Positions 1 through 8,564 of a stretch of DNA of 29,066 nucleotides are shown one piece after another. Position 1 is the first letter of the stretch. Each line of letters starts with the position of its first letter. This DNA is from an uncultured Eubacteriales bacterium (lineage in GTDB: Bacteria > Bacillota > Clostridia > Oscillospirales > QAMX01). Under the pieces are notes generated by a model. The model had not been told where the DNA came from. It worked only from the letters and a program-made list of their open reading frames with translations, and did not search any database. The DNA is taken from NCBI GenBank assembly GCA_900551265.1, contig URVL01000007.1, positions 1 to 29,066 on the forward strand. The letters run 5' to 3'. Both the position numbers and the translations under genes were made by a program.

Positions 1-721
1 CCGCGTCGTATTCCGAATGGCCGGTGACGTAAAACTCTCTGCCGTCGTTTCGCATGACAATATAAACGCCTGCTACTGCGGAATCGGAAATGATGCGCAG
101 TTCCGGATGCTTTTCAATGTCGGACGCGCGGACTTCGGTATGCCGGGAGTGCGGCGCGGAGAAATTGTCATTAAAACCGCGCAGCAGCGGTTCTTTATAG
201 TCGAGTACGCGGTGTCGAAAGACGCCGAACATTTTTTTCTCGAGCGGGTATTTCGGAATGCCGTAACGATAATAAAGCGCAGCCTGGGCGGCCCAGCAGA
301 TGTTTAGGACGGAAAAGACGTTTTTATGGGCCCAATCAAAAATGTCGCAGAGCTCAGGCCAGTAGTCGACTTCTTCAAAGCTCAAATTTTCGACCGGCGC
401 GCCGGTGATAATCATGCCGTCATAGCGCCTGCCGCGTATTTGATCAAAGGATTTATAAAAAGAGCTCAAATGTTCTTCAGAAGTGTTTTTTGATACGTGG
501 CTCATTGTATGAAGCAGGTCAATCTCAATTTGCAGCGGCGTGTTGGAAAGCCGCCGCAAAAGCTGCGTTTCCGTTGCAACCTTGGTGGGCATCAGATTCA
601 ATATTACGATACGAAGCGGACGGATGTCCTGCGTCATGGCGCGTTTTTCGGTCATGACAAAAATATTTTCACTTTCCAGAACTGCATGCGCGGGAAGAGC
701 GTCCGGAATTTTAATCGGCAT
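1..721 (-). CDS. metAA: Homoserine O-acetyltransferase MetAA (partial, 3' end outside window)
   Basis: This enzyme acylates the hydroxyl of L-homoserine, the first committed step of methionine synthesis in the cytoplasm. 240 codons are present out of roughly 300 usual for the family; the C-terminus is cut by the window edge. The catalytic Cys is C142 in NICWAAQA, and the His/Glu pair is in the GHSEY motif close to the edge. Residue 111 is Glu (in GAPVENLSF). In this family Glu at 111 is associated with acetyl-CoA use and Gly (E. coli) with succinyl-CoA, so acetyl-CoA is inferred as donor. The ATG at 719-721 has a GAGGAG site at 731-736 and a promoter with a leader of only about 35 bases, so no SAM riboswitch fits. 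It is divergent from the rodA operon. Confidence 0.95.
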   Translation of the reverse strand, partial: MPIKIPDALPAHAVLESENIFVMTEKRAMTQDIRPLRIVILNLMPTKVATETQLLRRLSNTPLQIEIDLLHTMSHVSKNTSEEHLSSFYKSFDQIRGRRYDGMIITGAPVENLSFEEVDYWPELCDIFDWAHKNVFSVLNICWAAQAALYYRYGIPKYPLEKKMFGVFRHRVLDYKEPLLRGFNDNFSAPHSRHTEVRASDIEKHPELRIISDSAVAGVYIVMRNDGREFYVTGHSEYDA

Positions 722-763
722 AAGGTCTATCTCCTCGTATTTTACAGGATTCACTTAAAAAAT

Positions 764-792
764 ATTGTACCATAGAACAGGATTCCGTGCAA
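764..792 (-). promoter_or_regulatory. Promoter for metAA
   Basis: On the minus strand TTGCAC (787-792) and TACAAT (764-769) are separated by 17 bases and lie about 43 bases upstream of the metAA start. This is a good housekeeping-sigma match. Confidence 0.7.
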
Positions 793-853
793 GACGAAGT
801 TCTGACGGCATCAGAGATTTCGGCTGCAAATTATGCAGAACCATCAAAAACTA

Positions 854-882
854 TTTACCAAAGAGACGGTTTTTGTTATAAT
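854..882 (+). promoter_or_regulatory. Promoter for rodA operon
   Basis: TTTACC (854-859) and a consensus TATAAT (877-882) are spaced by 17 bases and end about 31 bases before the rodA start. The -35 is imperfect and the -10 perfect. Confidence 0.6.
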
Positions 883-913
883 AAGACCGGGCTTGGAAAG
901 CGTGTAGAGGACT

Positions 914-2047
914 GTGAAAAAGGTACTTTCTGCAATTCGGGAATATATGGCGCAAGTGGACAAGCTCCTGCTGTTCTTTTGTCTGCTCGCAAGCTTTTAT
1001 GGCCTTGCGCTGATTTACAGTGCGACCTACAGTTATAATACCGCACAGTATGTAGATACGCAGTTTACCGCGATCTGTCTCGGCGCCGCCGGTTACCTGA
1101 TTGCGGCCGCATTCGATATACGCTGGATCTCACGCTTTTATATTCCCTTATTTGCTTTGAATCTTTTGCTTTTAGGCAGCCTGTATTTTTGGGGCGTAGG
1201 AGAGGGAAACCGGAGCTGGATTCGCTTCGGCAGTTTTGGCATACAGCCGGCGGAAATTGGGAAAATTATTTTTATTGTTTCTTTTTCCGGGCATCTCACG
1301 CACTGCCGGGAGAAAGGACTTCGGTTCCGCGATGTTTTGATGCTGCTTGCGCATGCAGGTGTTGTTTGTCTGTTTGTCATGTGTTTTTCCCGCGATGACG
1401 GCATGACGCTGGCATTCCTTTTTGTTGCACTTTTTATGGCGTTTGTTTCGGGCGTTCGATGTTCATGGTTTTTGGCGGGCGGTATTGCGCTGGTTGCATC
1501 TATGCCGCTCATTTGGACGTTTGTATTTAACACGTATCAGAGAGAGCGGATTCTGGCAATTTTTGAACCGGAAAAGTATCCAAACACCGCATATCAGGCA
1601 ATGCAGACTTCCAATGCAATTGCATCCGGCGGCCTGACGGGGCGCGGTTTCCTACAGGGAACACAGACGCAGTACAGCCTGATTCCAACTAAGCATACCG
1701 ACTCCATTATCGCCGTGGCGGGAGAAGAGTTGGGATTCGCGGGTTGTGCGGCGGTGATCCTTTTACTGGCGCTGATTATTGCACGCTGTATTGCAACCGC
1801 CATGCGGGCGCCGGACAGCACGTCGGCATTGATTGCGTCGGGAATTGCGGGAATGCTGGTTTTCCAGACCGTTTTAAACATAGGTATGAATCTTGGCGTG
1901 CTGCCGGTTGTGGGCCTGACCTTGCCGTTTTTCAGCTATGGCGGCACAAGTATCGTAACGATGTATGTTGCCATGGGCATTGCAGCGGGTATCCGCCGCG
2001 TGGAGCGCATGGAGAAAAATAGAAAGGACAGAGGAGGATCGAGATGA
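914..2047 (+). CDS. rodA: RodA/FtsW/SpoVE-family peptidoglycan glycosyltransferase (SEDS protein)
   Basis: SEDS proteins polymerise lipid II into peptidoglycan in the cytoplasmic membrane with a partner class B PBP. The 377-residue length and the series of hydrophobic segments fit the family. Family signatures are visible: RSWIRFGSFGIQPAEIGK in the middle, then SGGLTGRGF and KHTDSIIAVAGEELGFAG, and near the end GLTLPFFSYGGTS. RodA is preferred over FtsW because no division genes lie nearby, but the two are hard to separate by eye. The chosen GTG start at 914 has AGAGG only three bases upstream; ATG at 947 is an alternative that removes 11 residues. The stop overlaps the next start in ATGA, which implies translational coupling. 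Confidence 0.9.
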   Translation: MKKVLSAIREYMAQVDKLLLFFCLLASFYGLALIYSATYSYNTAQYVDTQFTAICLGAAGYLIAAAFDIRWISRFYIPLFALNLLLLGSLYFWGVGEGNRSWIRFGSFGIQPAEIGKIIFIVSFSGHLTHCREKGLRFRDVLMLLAHAGVVCLFVMCFSRDDGMTLAFLFVALFMAFVSGVRCSWFLAGGIALVASMPLIWTFVFNTYQRERILAIFEPEKYPNTAYQAMQTSNAIASGGLTGRGFLQGTQTQYSLIPTKHTDSIIAVAGEELGFAGCAAVILLLALIIARCIATAMRAPDSTSALIASGIAGMLVFQTVLNIGMNLGVLPVVGLTLPFFSYGGTSIVTMYVAMGIAAGIRRVERMEKNRKDRGGSR

Positions 2048-3006
2048 AAAAAATAGTTGTTTTATCGCAGTTTAATGAGGACTGCCGGCGTATTCTTTCA
2101 GATGCTGCCGCTGGCGCGGAGCTGATTTTTTCGTCGCCCGGCGAGGCTGACGCCGCTTTGCTTGCAGATGCCGGAATGATCGTAGGTCCGGTTCCGCCGG
2201 CGCTTTTGCCGGATGCCAAAAGGCTTGAGGTTTTACAGCTTCAGTCTGCCGGCGCCGATGCGTACATAAAGCCGGGCGTGTTGCCTGAAACGGTAGATCT
2301 TTGTAACGCAACCGGCGCCTATGGCCTTGCAGTAGCGGAGCATTTGTTTGCCGGTATTCTTGCCATGATGAAAAAATTACACCTTTATCGTGATAACCAG
2401 CAGAAACCTGTCTGGCAGGGCCTCGGTTTGGTCGGCACAATGTGGCAGGCGACGGTGCTGATTATTGGTCCGGGCGATATCGGAGGAACGCTTGCGGAAA
2501 TGTGCCGCGCGCTGGGCGCGTATGTGATTTGTGTTCGCCGCCGCAAAACCGCGAAACCGGACTTTGCTGATGAACTGTATACGATAGACGAACTGAACGA
2601 CGTCCTGCCGCGCGCAGATATTGTAGCGCTTGCCGTGCCTGGCGCGCCGGACACGGTTCATTTGCTTTCCCGCGAGCGCATTGCGCTTTTAAAAGACGGC
2701 GTGATTGTCGCAAACGGCGGACGCGGTACGGCAATTGATACGGACGCGCTGGCAGAGGCTGTGGACAGTGGGAAAGTGGGCTGCGCGTTCCTTGACGTGA
2801 CGGATCCCGAACCGTTACCGCTGGATCATCCGCTTTGGAAAAAGCCGAATGTGTTTATCACGCCGCATGTCGCGGGCGGGTATAACATGATTGAAACGCA
2901 GTTCCGGATAGCCCGTGTCGTGGCGAAAAATATCCGTCATTATCTTCAAAATGAGCCGTGTGAAAATATCGTGGACCGAAAGACAGGTTACCGGAAACCG
3001 CAGTGA
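2044..3006 (+). CDS. D-isomer-specific 2-hydroxyacid dehydrogenase
   Basis: This 320-residue protein should interconvert a 2-keto acid and a D-2-hydroxy acid with a nicotinamide cofactor. The Rossmann dinucleotide motif is GPGDIGG (Gly142, 144, 147). The catalytic Arg227 (NGGRGTA), Glu256 (DPEPLP) and His275 (ITPHVAGG) of the family are all in place. After the second strand of the Rossmann fold the sequence reads VRRRK instead of the acidic residue common in NAD enzymes, so NADP(H) preference is inferred. The substrate cannot be told from sequence; glyoxylate/hydroxypyruvate or a branched keto acid are possible. It is coupled to rodA by an ATGA overlap, preceded by GGAGG within the rodA end, and followed by a terminator. 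Confidence 0.88.
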   Translation: MKKIVVLSQFNEDCRRILSDAAAGAELIFSSPGEADAALLADAGMIVGPVPPALLPDAKRLEVLQLQSAGADAYIKPGVLPETVDLCNATGAYGLAVAEHLFAGILAMMKKLHLYRDNQQKPVWQGLGLVGTMWQATVLIIGPGDIGGTLAEMCRALGAYVICVRRRKTAKPDFADELYTIDELNDVLPRADIVALAVPGAPDTVHLLSRERIALLKDGVIVANGGRGTAIDTDALAEAVDSGKVGCAFLDVTDPEPLPLDHPLWKKPNVFITPHVAGGYNMIETQFRIARVVAKNIRHYLQNEPCENIVDRKTGYRKPQ

Positions 3007-3012
3007 ATGTGG

Positions 3013-3052
3013 CGCCCAAAAAGCGGGACTACTCCTGCTTTTTGGGCGTTTT
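3013..3052 (+). terminator. Intrinsic terminator of the rodA-dehydrogenase operon
   Basis: A perfect 12-bp stem (CGCCCAAAAAGC at 3013-3024 with GCTTTTTGGGCG at 3037-3048) with a 12-base loop is followed by TTTT. Confidence 0.85.
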
Positions 3053-3136
3053 GGGCCTGCGAAGTGTCAGTGCGGCTGAGAAATTGGCGTGGCTGAATTC
3101 GTGGGCATCGCTGATTTGAAAAAAGGAGAGAAAATT

Positions 3137-5248
3137 ATGCATTTGCTTTCCGATATCATTTGTGCCTTTGGTTCAAGAATTGGGATTGGGGTTTATCCGG
3201 CGGACAAAACCGCCTATTTCATGCGAAACGGCCGGTTCCCGGGTATTCCCATGAAGCTTGAGGTGGGCGTACGGCTGGATGGCCATGAATATATGTTGCC
3301 GCTTGCACCGGGCGGTGAGGCATTCAGCTTTGTAGAACAGGAAATGACGCCCACAACGCTGACGCTTACCGGCATTGATGCCGCTCGCGCGCTCTCCGTT
3401 CAACTGACATTGACCTCATTGTTTCGTCCGCAGGATGTCCGGTTTTCGACAACTCCCGCCGTGTTGGTAGACGTACGTGTCAAACGCTTGAAAACGCGGT
3501 TCCGTTGGGCGGCAGTTGACGATTCTCCCGCGGAAGGCTGCATTTTTGTCCGGTTTGACCGCGAAGTTTTTGCAATCACGCCGGCGGAGCAGGGCCTCTA
3601 CCTGGACTATACCTATGATTACCAGCGTCCGGATACCTCCGGACGGCATCCCGACTCGTATCCTGTCCATGCGCGGGATTTCATCAGTGTGGCTGCCGGG
3701 TCGCTCTGTCAGGATGGCATTGCGCAGCCATTTGTGCTTTCTCTCGGCGAATATGGCGCACACATCACATTTGCCTGGTGTGCCTATGATGCGCCGCTTT
3801 TGGAAATTGGCGGCGTACTTGCAGATTTTAAGTATAAGGAGTTCTTCCCGTCACTGGAAAGTGTGGGGGCATGGTGCCGCGAACACGTACAGGAAATCCA
3901 AGAAAATGCCCGGCGCGTCGATGGAATTTTTATGGCACACAACCTTTCGACTGACTTTACGCATCTGACCAGTCAGGCGTTACATACGTATTTGGCCAGC
4001 ACGTGGTACTGTACGCGTAACGGTGCGGATTGGTATTCCTGTTGGGAAGGCGGCGGTTACTTTCAGTCGTCCGTGGATGTGGAGTATTCCCAGGCGCCAT
4101 TTTACCTGCTGGTGTGGCCGCAGCTGCTGGAGATGGAGTTATGTGAATGGGCGGAACATACCCGCGACGGCGAGACGAGACTGGGAGCGGCCGGACGCGG
4201 CACGCTTTATATGGCGCACGATATGGGACAGTACTGCGACTGCAATGGACAAAGGCTGTGGATTGATCAGGAGCTTGAAGAGACGACAAATTATATTTTA
4301 ATGGCGTATGCAGTGTGGAAGCGTACGGGACGCTGTGTGGCGGTTGAACAAAATGCTGAGATGATCCGCCGCTTTATGGACTTTATCCTGGCAACAGACA
4401 CACGGGGAGATGGAATTCCATCCTACGCCTGCCATACGACGCTTGACGACGCCTGTCTGCCGCTGCGTACCGGAGAACGGCTGACCTATATTGCGGTCAA
4501 GAGCGCTATGGCGTGCCGTACCGGTGCGGAGCTGCTGGAGTCGGTTGGGAACTATGAGACGGCAAAATACCGTGCGTTTTCAGAGCGTACCTTTACAACC
4601 ATAGAGCGGGATGGCTGGCGTGGGGACCACTATGCCGCCTGCTTTACGGATATCGAAGGCGCGGACAGCGCCCATATTTATACGGCAAATGGCTTTGCGC
4701 TGCCTTTTATGACGGGTCTGTCTCCGTGTCTGGATATAAAACGTATGACGGCGGACATCAAAACCGCCACACGCCGGACGCTTTGCCGCTATGGCTGCCG
4801 CCATGCGGCGTACACGGATCGGGAGATTTTAAAGGAGAGCGTGCACGGGGCGTATTTTAACTCGCCGGATGTGGGTTGGATCTCTATGAATGAGACGCGG
4901 GATATCTCTGCGATGTATATGGGCATTGATATGCTTGATATGATGAGCCGGTACTGGGACTGGCAGGCCACAGTCAACGAACGTGAATACGTGCTGTTTC
5001 TTGATACTTTCTACGGAAACAGTCTGATGTTTTACCCGCGCGGGCTCGCTGCATTTGGCTATTATGATGCGGCGCTGCGCTTCAGCCTTGATGCGACCAG
5101 CGGCCGGCGCAGCATTTCGCCGCTGCGTGCGGATATGCAGATGCCGCTGCTGGCGGATGCCGATTGGCATGCAGGCCGTGTCCCTGTTGTAGAGACGTCT
5201 CGAGAGAACGGCAGGGTGGTCTATCAGATAAGAGAAGAGACGGTTTAG
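3137..5248 (+). CDS. Putative six-hairpin glycoside hydrolase (GH52 / DUF4965-like)
   Basis: This is a 703-residue protein with no signal peptide, so probably cytosolic. A beta-rich N-terminal part of about 270 residues is followed by a helical domain of (alpha/alpha)6 type. The patch GGGYFQSSVDVEYSQAPFYL, then TLYMAHDMGQY and ELEETTNYILMAYAVWKRTG, resembles the core of DUF4965/glutaminase-A-like and GH52 beta-xylosidase proteins; total length is close to GH52 (about 700). The equivalent of the GH52 acid/base Asp is not obvious, so activity and substrate are uncertain. The ATG at 3137 follows AAAGGAGAG with good spacing; an upstream in-frame start at 3089 lacks a site. A glycosidase role agrees with the GH42 and sugar permease genes further along. 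The family call is by memory of motifs only. Confidence 0.6.
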   Translation: MHLLSDIICAFGSRIGIGVYPADKTAYFMRNGRFPGIPMKLEVGVRLDGHEYMLPLAPGGEAFSFVEQEMTPTTLTLTGIDAARALSVQLTLTSLFRPQDVRFSTTPAVLVDVRVKRLKTRFRWAAVDDSPAEGCIFVRFDREVFAITPAEQGLYLDYTYDYQRPDTSGRHPDSYPVHARDFISVAAGSLCQDGIAQPFVLSLGEYGAHITFAWCAYDAPLLEIGGVLADFKYKEFFPSLESVGAWCREHVQEIQENARRVDGIFMAHNLSTDFTHLTSQALHTYLASTWYCTRNGADWYSCWEGGGYFQSSVDVEYSQAPFYLLVWPQLLEMELCEWAEHTRDGETRLGAAGRGTLYMAHDMGQYCDCNGQRLWIDQELEETTNYILMAYAVWKRTGRCVAVEQNAEMIRRFMDFILATDTRGDGIPSYACHTTLDDACLPLRTGERLTYIAVKSAMACRTGAELLESVGNYETAKYRAFSERTFTTIERDGWRGDHYAACFTDIEGADSAHIYTANGFALPFMTGLSPCLDIKRMTADIKTATRRTLCRYGCRHAAYTDREILKESVHGAYFNSPDVGWISMNETRDISAMYMGIDMLDMMSRYWDWQATVNEREYVLFLDTFYGNSLMFYPRGLAAFGYYDAALRFSLDATSGRRSISPLRADMQMPLLADADWHAGRVPVVETSRENGRVVYQIREETV

Positions 5249-5295
5249 CGGCGCTTTCCTGTGTGGAATGGTAAAATTGTCCCGGAGGGTGGAAC

Positions 5296-6891
5296 ATGAA
5301 AAAGCAAATCCGAGAGGCCGGAAAGAATCATGAGGGTAACATCCGCATTCGAGGATACCGGCCGGCAAGGAGCCGGGCGTCTATAATACTGACCGACTTG
5401 CTGAAGACAGCAGCTGTGTTTGCGGTTTCAACTGTTGCAGGACTTCTTTTGCGTGAATTTCAGATAGATGAAGCCAATATCATGATGCTTTATATTGTCG
5501 GCGTGCTGCTGACGGCCAGTATGACCGGAAACCGTTTCTACAGTATTTTGTATTCCGTTTGCAGTCTGTTGAGCTTTAATTTTTTCTTCACGAGCCCCAA
5601 CTTTTCTTTTTTTGCCTATGACCCCAGCTATCCACTGACGTTTTTGGTTATGTTTGCCGTGTCTCTGATTACGGGCAATCTCGTAAACAGGATTAAAACG
5701 CAGGCCCGGCAGGCGGAAATCATGGCTTACCGGACCGCTGTTCTCCTGGAGACCAATCAATTGCTGCAAAGAGAACGGAACGAACGTGGAATTGCGGCTG
5801 CGACGGCAAGACAGCTGGTCAAACTTTCTGGCAAAACGGTGCTTTATTTTATGGCGGATGAACATGGCACCCTGCAAACCCCGGAAGTATACGAGGCCGG
5901 TTCCGGTTCTTTGTCACAGGAACAAAAAGCGCGTTGCATTCAGGCTGCGGATCGCGTGTTTTCAGAAGCGGGGGAAGGCCGCGGACAATTGGATGAGCCT
6001 GCCTGCTTTGCAATTCGGACGGTGGAACATATTTATGGTGTTTTCAGCATTGCGACAAGTGCGGATACGATCGATACCTTTGAGAGCGGACTAATTGTAT
6101 CGATTGTTGGCGAATGTGCGTTGGCGCTAGAAAAAGAATATTATAACAAAAGACGCGAAGAAGCCGCGATATGGGCAAAAAATGAACAGTTGCGCGCGGA
6201 TTTATTGCGTTCCATTTCTCATGACCTGCGCACGCCCTTAACGTCGATTTCCGGTAGTGCGCGCGTTTTAATGACTGGCAGCGCGACCATACAGGAGCAA
6301 AGGAAGCAGGAACTTTATGCGGACATTTATGCGGACGCCGTCTGGCTGATTGAGCTGGTGGAAAATCTTCTGTCTGTGACGCGTGTGGAGAGTGGGAACA
6401 TCGCGCTCTCTGTTAAGGAGGAACTGGTAGATGAGGTCATTGGAGAAGCTTTGCGGCATGTCAATGATAAGAGTGAGGCACACACAATCCGTGTAGAACA
6501 GGAGGACGTATGTCTGCTGGCACGGATGGATGCCCGTTTGATTGTACAAGTAATTGTCAATGTTGTAAACAATGCCGTCAAATATACGCCTCCAGGTTCG
6601 GAAATTGTCATTCGTGTTCAGCGGCAGGAAGACTTTATCAAGTTTGAAATTGCAGATAATGGGAATGGCATACCGGATGAGGCAAAACCGCATGTCTTTG
6701 ACATGTTTTATACGGCGAATACTGCCGTAACAGACAGCCGGCGCGGAGTAGGGCTAGGCCTTGCGCTTTGCAGGGCGATTGTGCAGGCACACGGAGGAAC
6801 CATTTCCCTGCGCGACAATGTTCCACATGGCGCGGTATTCACGTTCACGCTTCCAGTGGAGCGTTCTGAAACGAAGGATCAACCAAAATAA
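5296..6891 (+). CDS. KdpD-like sensor histidine kinase lacking the N-terminal KdpD domain
   Basis: This 531-residue membrane kinase matches the C-terminal half of KdpD. Residues about 30-130 hold the four-helix DUF4118 membrane region, including the LLSFNFFFTSPNFSF stretch typical of KdpD. A GAF-like segment (about 140-280) follows, then a HisKA domain with phospho-acceptor His309 in SISHDLRTPL. The ATPase domain shows an N box (NVVNNAVKY, about 422-430), G1 (DNGNG, 454-458) and G2 (GVGLGLALC, 484-492). The roughly 400-residue N-terminal KdpD and USP domains are absent and no response regulator lies beside it, so it is an orphan kinase here. ATG 5296 is preceded by GGAGG. A very strong hairpin follows the stop. 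Its signal is unknown; potassium sensing should not be assumed. Confidence 0.88.
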   Translation: MKKQIREAGKNHEGNIRIRGYRPARSRASIILTDLLKTAAVFAVSTVAGLLLREFQIDEANIMMLYIVGVLLTASMTGNRFYSILYSVCSLLSFNFFFTSPNFSFFAYDPSYPLTFLVMFAVSLITGNLVNRIKTQARQAEIMAYRTAVLLETNQLLQRERNERGIAAATARQLVKLSGKTVLYFMADEHGTLQTPEVYEAGSGSLSQEQKARCIQAADRVFSEAGEGRGQLDEPACFAIRTVEHIYGVFSIATSADTIDTFESGLIVSIVGECALALEKEYYNKRREEAAIWAKNEQLRADLLRSISHDLRTPLTSISGSARVLMTGSATIQEQRKQELYADIYADAVWLIELVENLLSVTRVESGNIALSVKEELVDEVIGEALRHVNDKSEAHTIRVEQEDVCLLARMDARLIVQVIVNVVNNAVKYTPPGSEIVIRVQRQEDFIKFEIADNGNGIPDEAKPHVFDMFYTANTAVTDSRRGVGLGLALCRAIVQAHGGTISLRDNVPHGAVFTFTLPVERSETKDQPK

Positions 6892-6932
6892 ACCGTACCC
6901 TGCGGACAATTACGTCCGCAGGGTACGGTTTT
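6891..6932. terminator. Bidirectional terminator between converging genes
   Basis: A perfect 17-bp stem (6891-6907 with 6914-6930) has a six-base loop and begins inside the kinase stop codon. T residues follow on the plus strand and a T-rich tract follows on the minus strand, fitting termination of both the kinase and the DUF3737 gene. Confidence 0.88.
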
Positions 6933-6961
6933 AAAGATAGGGAAACCATCCCAAAGCGTTT

Positions 6962-7816
6962 TTATTTAGTTGGCGCACGAAGAACGACTTCACCGGTGCA
7001 ATCCATTACGGCGTCCTCCCGGATCACTTCGCCGACGCTGTCGGCAACGATCCTGCCGGAACGCGGATTTTTCACAGAGAGAATGTGACCGCGCACGTCG
7101 GCATCGACGTCGGAATATTCAAAGGATAAATCCGTACCTTCCATACGGCAGTTGACAAGTTTTAAATTCTTGCAGTAACAAAGCGGCTGCGTTCCTATAA
7201 TTTCGCAGTTGATAAGCGTCAGGCCGTTTGAAAACCAGCCGAGATATTCGCCCTTTACTACGGAATCCGTCACAGTCACATTTTCGCTGTGCCAAAACGC
7301 GTCTTTCGTGTCGAGTACGGAGTCTCGAATCGTTACATTTTTCGTATATTGGAAGGAATATTTGCCCTTCATACGCAGATTGGAAATATCAATATCGCGG
7401 CTTTCAAACAGGAAATACTCGGACTCTATCTCAGAATCCGTGATCTCCACGCCGTAACATTTCCAACCGAACTCCGGAGAGTGAATCTGTGAATGAATAA
7501 TTTTGGTATCCGTACACTCCCGCAGGCACTTGATCCCATCAATATCGCAGCGTTCAATGACCCCATGTTCGGCATACCAGATCGGCGCACGGGTCTTCTC
7601 GTCCATAGAGGATTCGAAAAGCCGGTAACCTTTTGCATGCCAGAGCGGATAGCGCAGGGAAAAAGCGCAATTTTTAACTTCGACGTCACGGCACTCTTTC
7701 AAAACGGACTCACCGTCTGCGGGCCCTGCAAAAGTACAGTGAACAACTTCGGCATTCTGTATGGCGTAGAGCGAGCGTTCTTCGTCAAAGGTTTTGTTGG
7801 TTATGACTGTTTGCAT
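6962..7816 (-). CDS. DUF3737 family right-handed beta-helix protein
   Basis: This 284-residue protein is made of short repeating units such as VKNCAFSLRYPLWHAK, SPEFGWKCYGVEITDSEI and KGEYLGWFSNGLTLINCEI. That pattern matches the DUF3737 family, which is predicted to fold as a pectate-lyase-like beta-helix. No signal peptide is seen, so it is probably cytosolic, and no catalytic function is established for the family. The conserved opening MQTVITNKTFDEER argues for the ATG at 7814-7816, with AAAGGA at 7829-7834; a longer frame to 7915 lacks a site. It stands alone between the bidirectional terminator and the metal-regulated locus. Full family length seems present. Confidence 0.85.
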   Translation of the reverse strand: MQTVITNKTFDEERSLYAIQNAEVVHCTFAGPADGESVLKECRDVEVKNCAFSLRYPLWHAKGYRLFESSMDEKTRAPIWYAEHGVIERCDIDGIKCLRECTDTKIIHSQIHSPEFGWKCYGVEITDSEIESEYFLFESRDIDISNLRMKGKYSFQYTKNVTIRDSVLDTKDAFWHSENVTVTDSVVKGEYLGWFSNGLTLINCEIIGTQPLCYCKNLKLVNCRMEGTDLSFEYSDVDADVRGHILSVKNPRSGRIVADSVGEVIREDAVMDCTGEVVLRAPTK

Positions 7817-7874
7817 GAAATGACATTTCCTTTCTATTGCGCCGTCTGCCGGCTTTTTGAAATCTATGTATTTA

Positions 7875-7903
7875 TTATACGACATGTCTGTGGCAAAATC
7901 CAG
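7875..7903 (-). promoter_or_regulatory. Possible promoter for the DUF3737 gene
   Basis: The minus strand carries a perfect TATAAT (7875-7880) 17 bases from a weak TGGATT (7898-7903), about 59 bases upstream of the start codon. Confidence 0.4.
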
Positions 7904-7964
7904 TGGCAATTCCAATTGGGATGCCGCGGCCGAAAGGCGTTTACATTAAAAATAAAAATAGGAC

Positions 7965-7993
7965 TTGACGGACGCTTTTATATCCTGTATACT
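7965..7993 (+). promoter_or_regulatory. Promoter of the dtxR-DUF3793-flavodoxin operon
   Basis: TTGACG (7965-7970) and TATACT (7988-7993) with 17-base spacing form a strong promoter. The predicted start near 8000 falls at the edge of the first operator. The 7817-8183 gap is thus a divergent control region with a long 5' leader of about 180 bases; apart from the two operators I see nothing else in it. Confidence 0.75.
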
Positions 7994-8003
7994 ATATTCG
8001 ATG

Positions 8004-8019
8004 GTTAGTATAAACTAAC
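8004..8019 (+). promoter_or_regulatory. Putative DtxR-family operator 1
   Basis: The palindrome GTTAGT-ATAA-ACTAAC lies 10 bases after the -10 box, at the expected transcription start. TTAG...CTAA palindromes are typical of DtxR/IdeR/MntR-type operators, and the same arms recur at 8046 and 10165. Confidence 0.75.
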
Positions 8020-8045
8020 TCAACGATTTTATTTTTTGCAAATTG

Positions 8046-8064
8046 GTTAGTTATATCTAACTAA
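8046..8064 (+). promoter_or_regulatory. Putative DtxR-family operator 2
   Basis: GTTAG-N6-CTAAC (8046-8061) overlaps an alternative dyad TTAGTTA-TATC-TAACTAA (8047-8064). Centre to centre it lies about 42-44 bases from operator 1, i.e. about four helical turns, so paired binding is possible. Confidence 0.7.
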
Positions 8065-8183
8065 AGCGTATACGCGAAATAGTAGCGCGAGGCCATCTGT
8101 AGACAGCAAGCCGGTCTTTGGGATATCGAGAAGAGGGCCGCGTTTTACATGCGCAGCAAAAGGGGCAGAAGGGAGGAAAGTGG

Positions 8184-8564
8184 ATGCAGGTGATGGAATC
8201 CGGGGAGGATTACCTGGAAGCAATTTTGATTTTGCAAAAACGAAATGGCGTTGTGCGCTCTGTAGAAATCGCAGCAGAATTGAAAGTGACAAAGGCAAGT
8301 GTCAGCGTGGCAATGAAGAACCTGAAGAAAGGCGGATACATACAGATGGGAGAGAATCATGAAATCACGCTGACCCCGGAGGGCCGGAAACTTGCAGAGA
8401 CCATGTATGAGCGGCATTTACTGTTTTCAAAATTACTCTCGGGCCTGGGCGTTGACCATGAAACTGCACTGCGTGACGCCTGCCGTATGGAACACGCAAT
8501 AAGCGCCAAGAGCTTTGAGGCGCTCAAACAGTACTTGCTGAAGGTCGCCGGACCAGCGGAATGA
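8184..8564 (+). CDS. DtxR/MntR-family metal-dependent repressor (copy 1)
   Basis: This 126-residue repressor has an N-terminal winged helix (VEIAAELKVTKASVSVAMKNL, split by the turn near residue 35) and a short dimerisation/metal domain. It lacks the SH3-like C-terminal domain. Metal-ligand positions are Asp9 and Glu12 (EDYLEAI), His78 (YERH), Cys100, Glu103 and His104 (ACRMEH). Asp9 resembles MntR, while Cys100 resembles iron-sensing DtxR/IdeR, so the metal is not decided; neighbours favour iron. ATG 8184 follows GGGAGG with seven bases spacing; a longer frame from 8118 has no site and would begin inside the leader. Two operators lie in its own leader, implying autorepression. Its stop overlaps the next start (ATGA). 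Confidence 0.93.
   Translation: MQVMESGEDYLEAILILQKRNGVVRSVEIAAELKVTKASVSVAMKNLKKGGYIQMGENHEITLTPEGRKLAETMYERHLLFSKLLSGLGVDHETALRDACRMEHAISAKSFEALKQYLLKVAGPAE

Noticed and set aside
722..763. SAM riboswitch before metAA
   Set aside because: The leader from the predicted promoter is only about 35 bases, too short for any SAM aptamer.
497..775. Plus-strand open frames over the metAA start
   Set aside because: The partial metAA on the minus strand has intact catalytic residues, a ribosome site and a promoter, so these are shadows.
7493..8008. Plus-strand open frame of 171 codons
   Set aside because: It is antisense to the DUF3737 gene and runs into the dtxR promoter; no motif or ribosome site.
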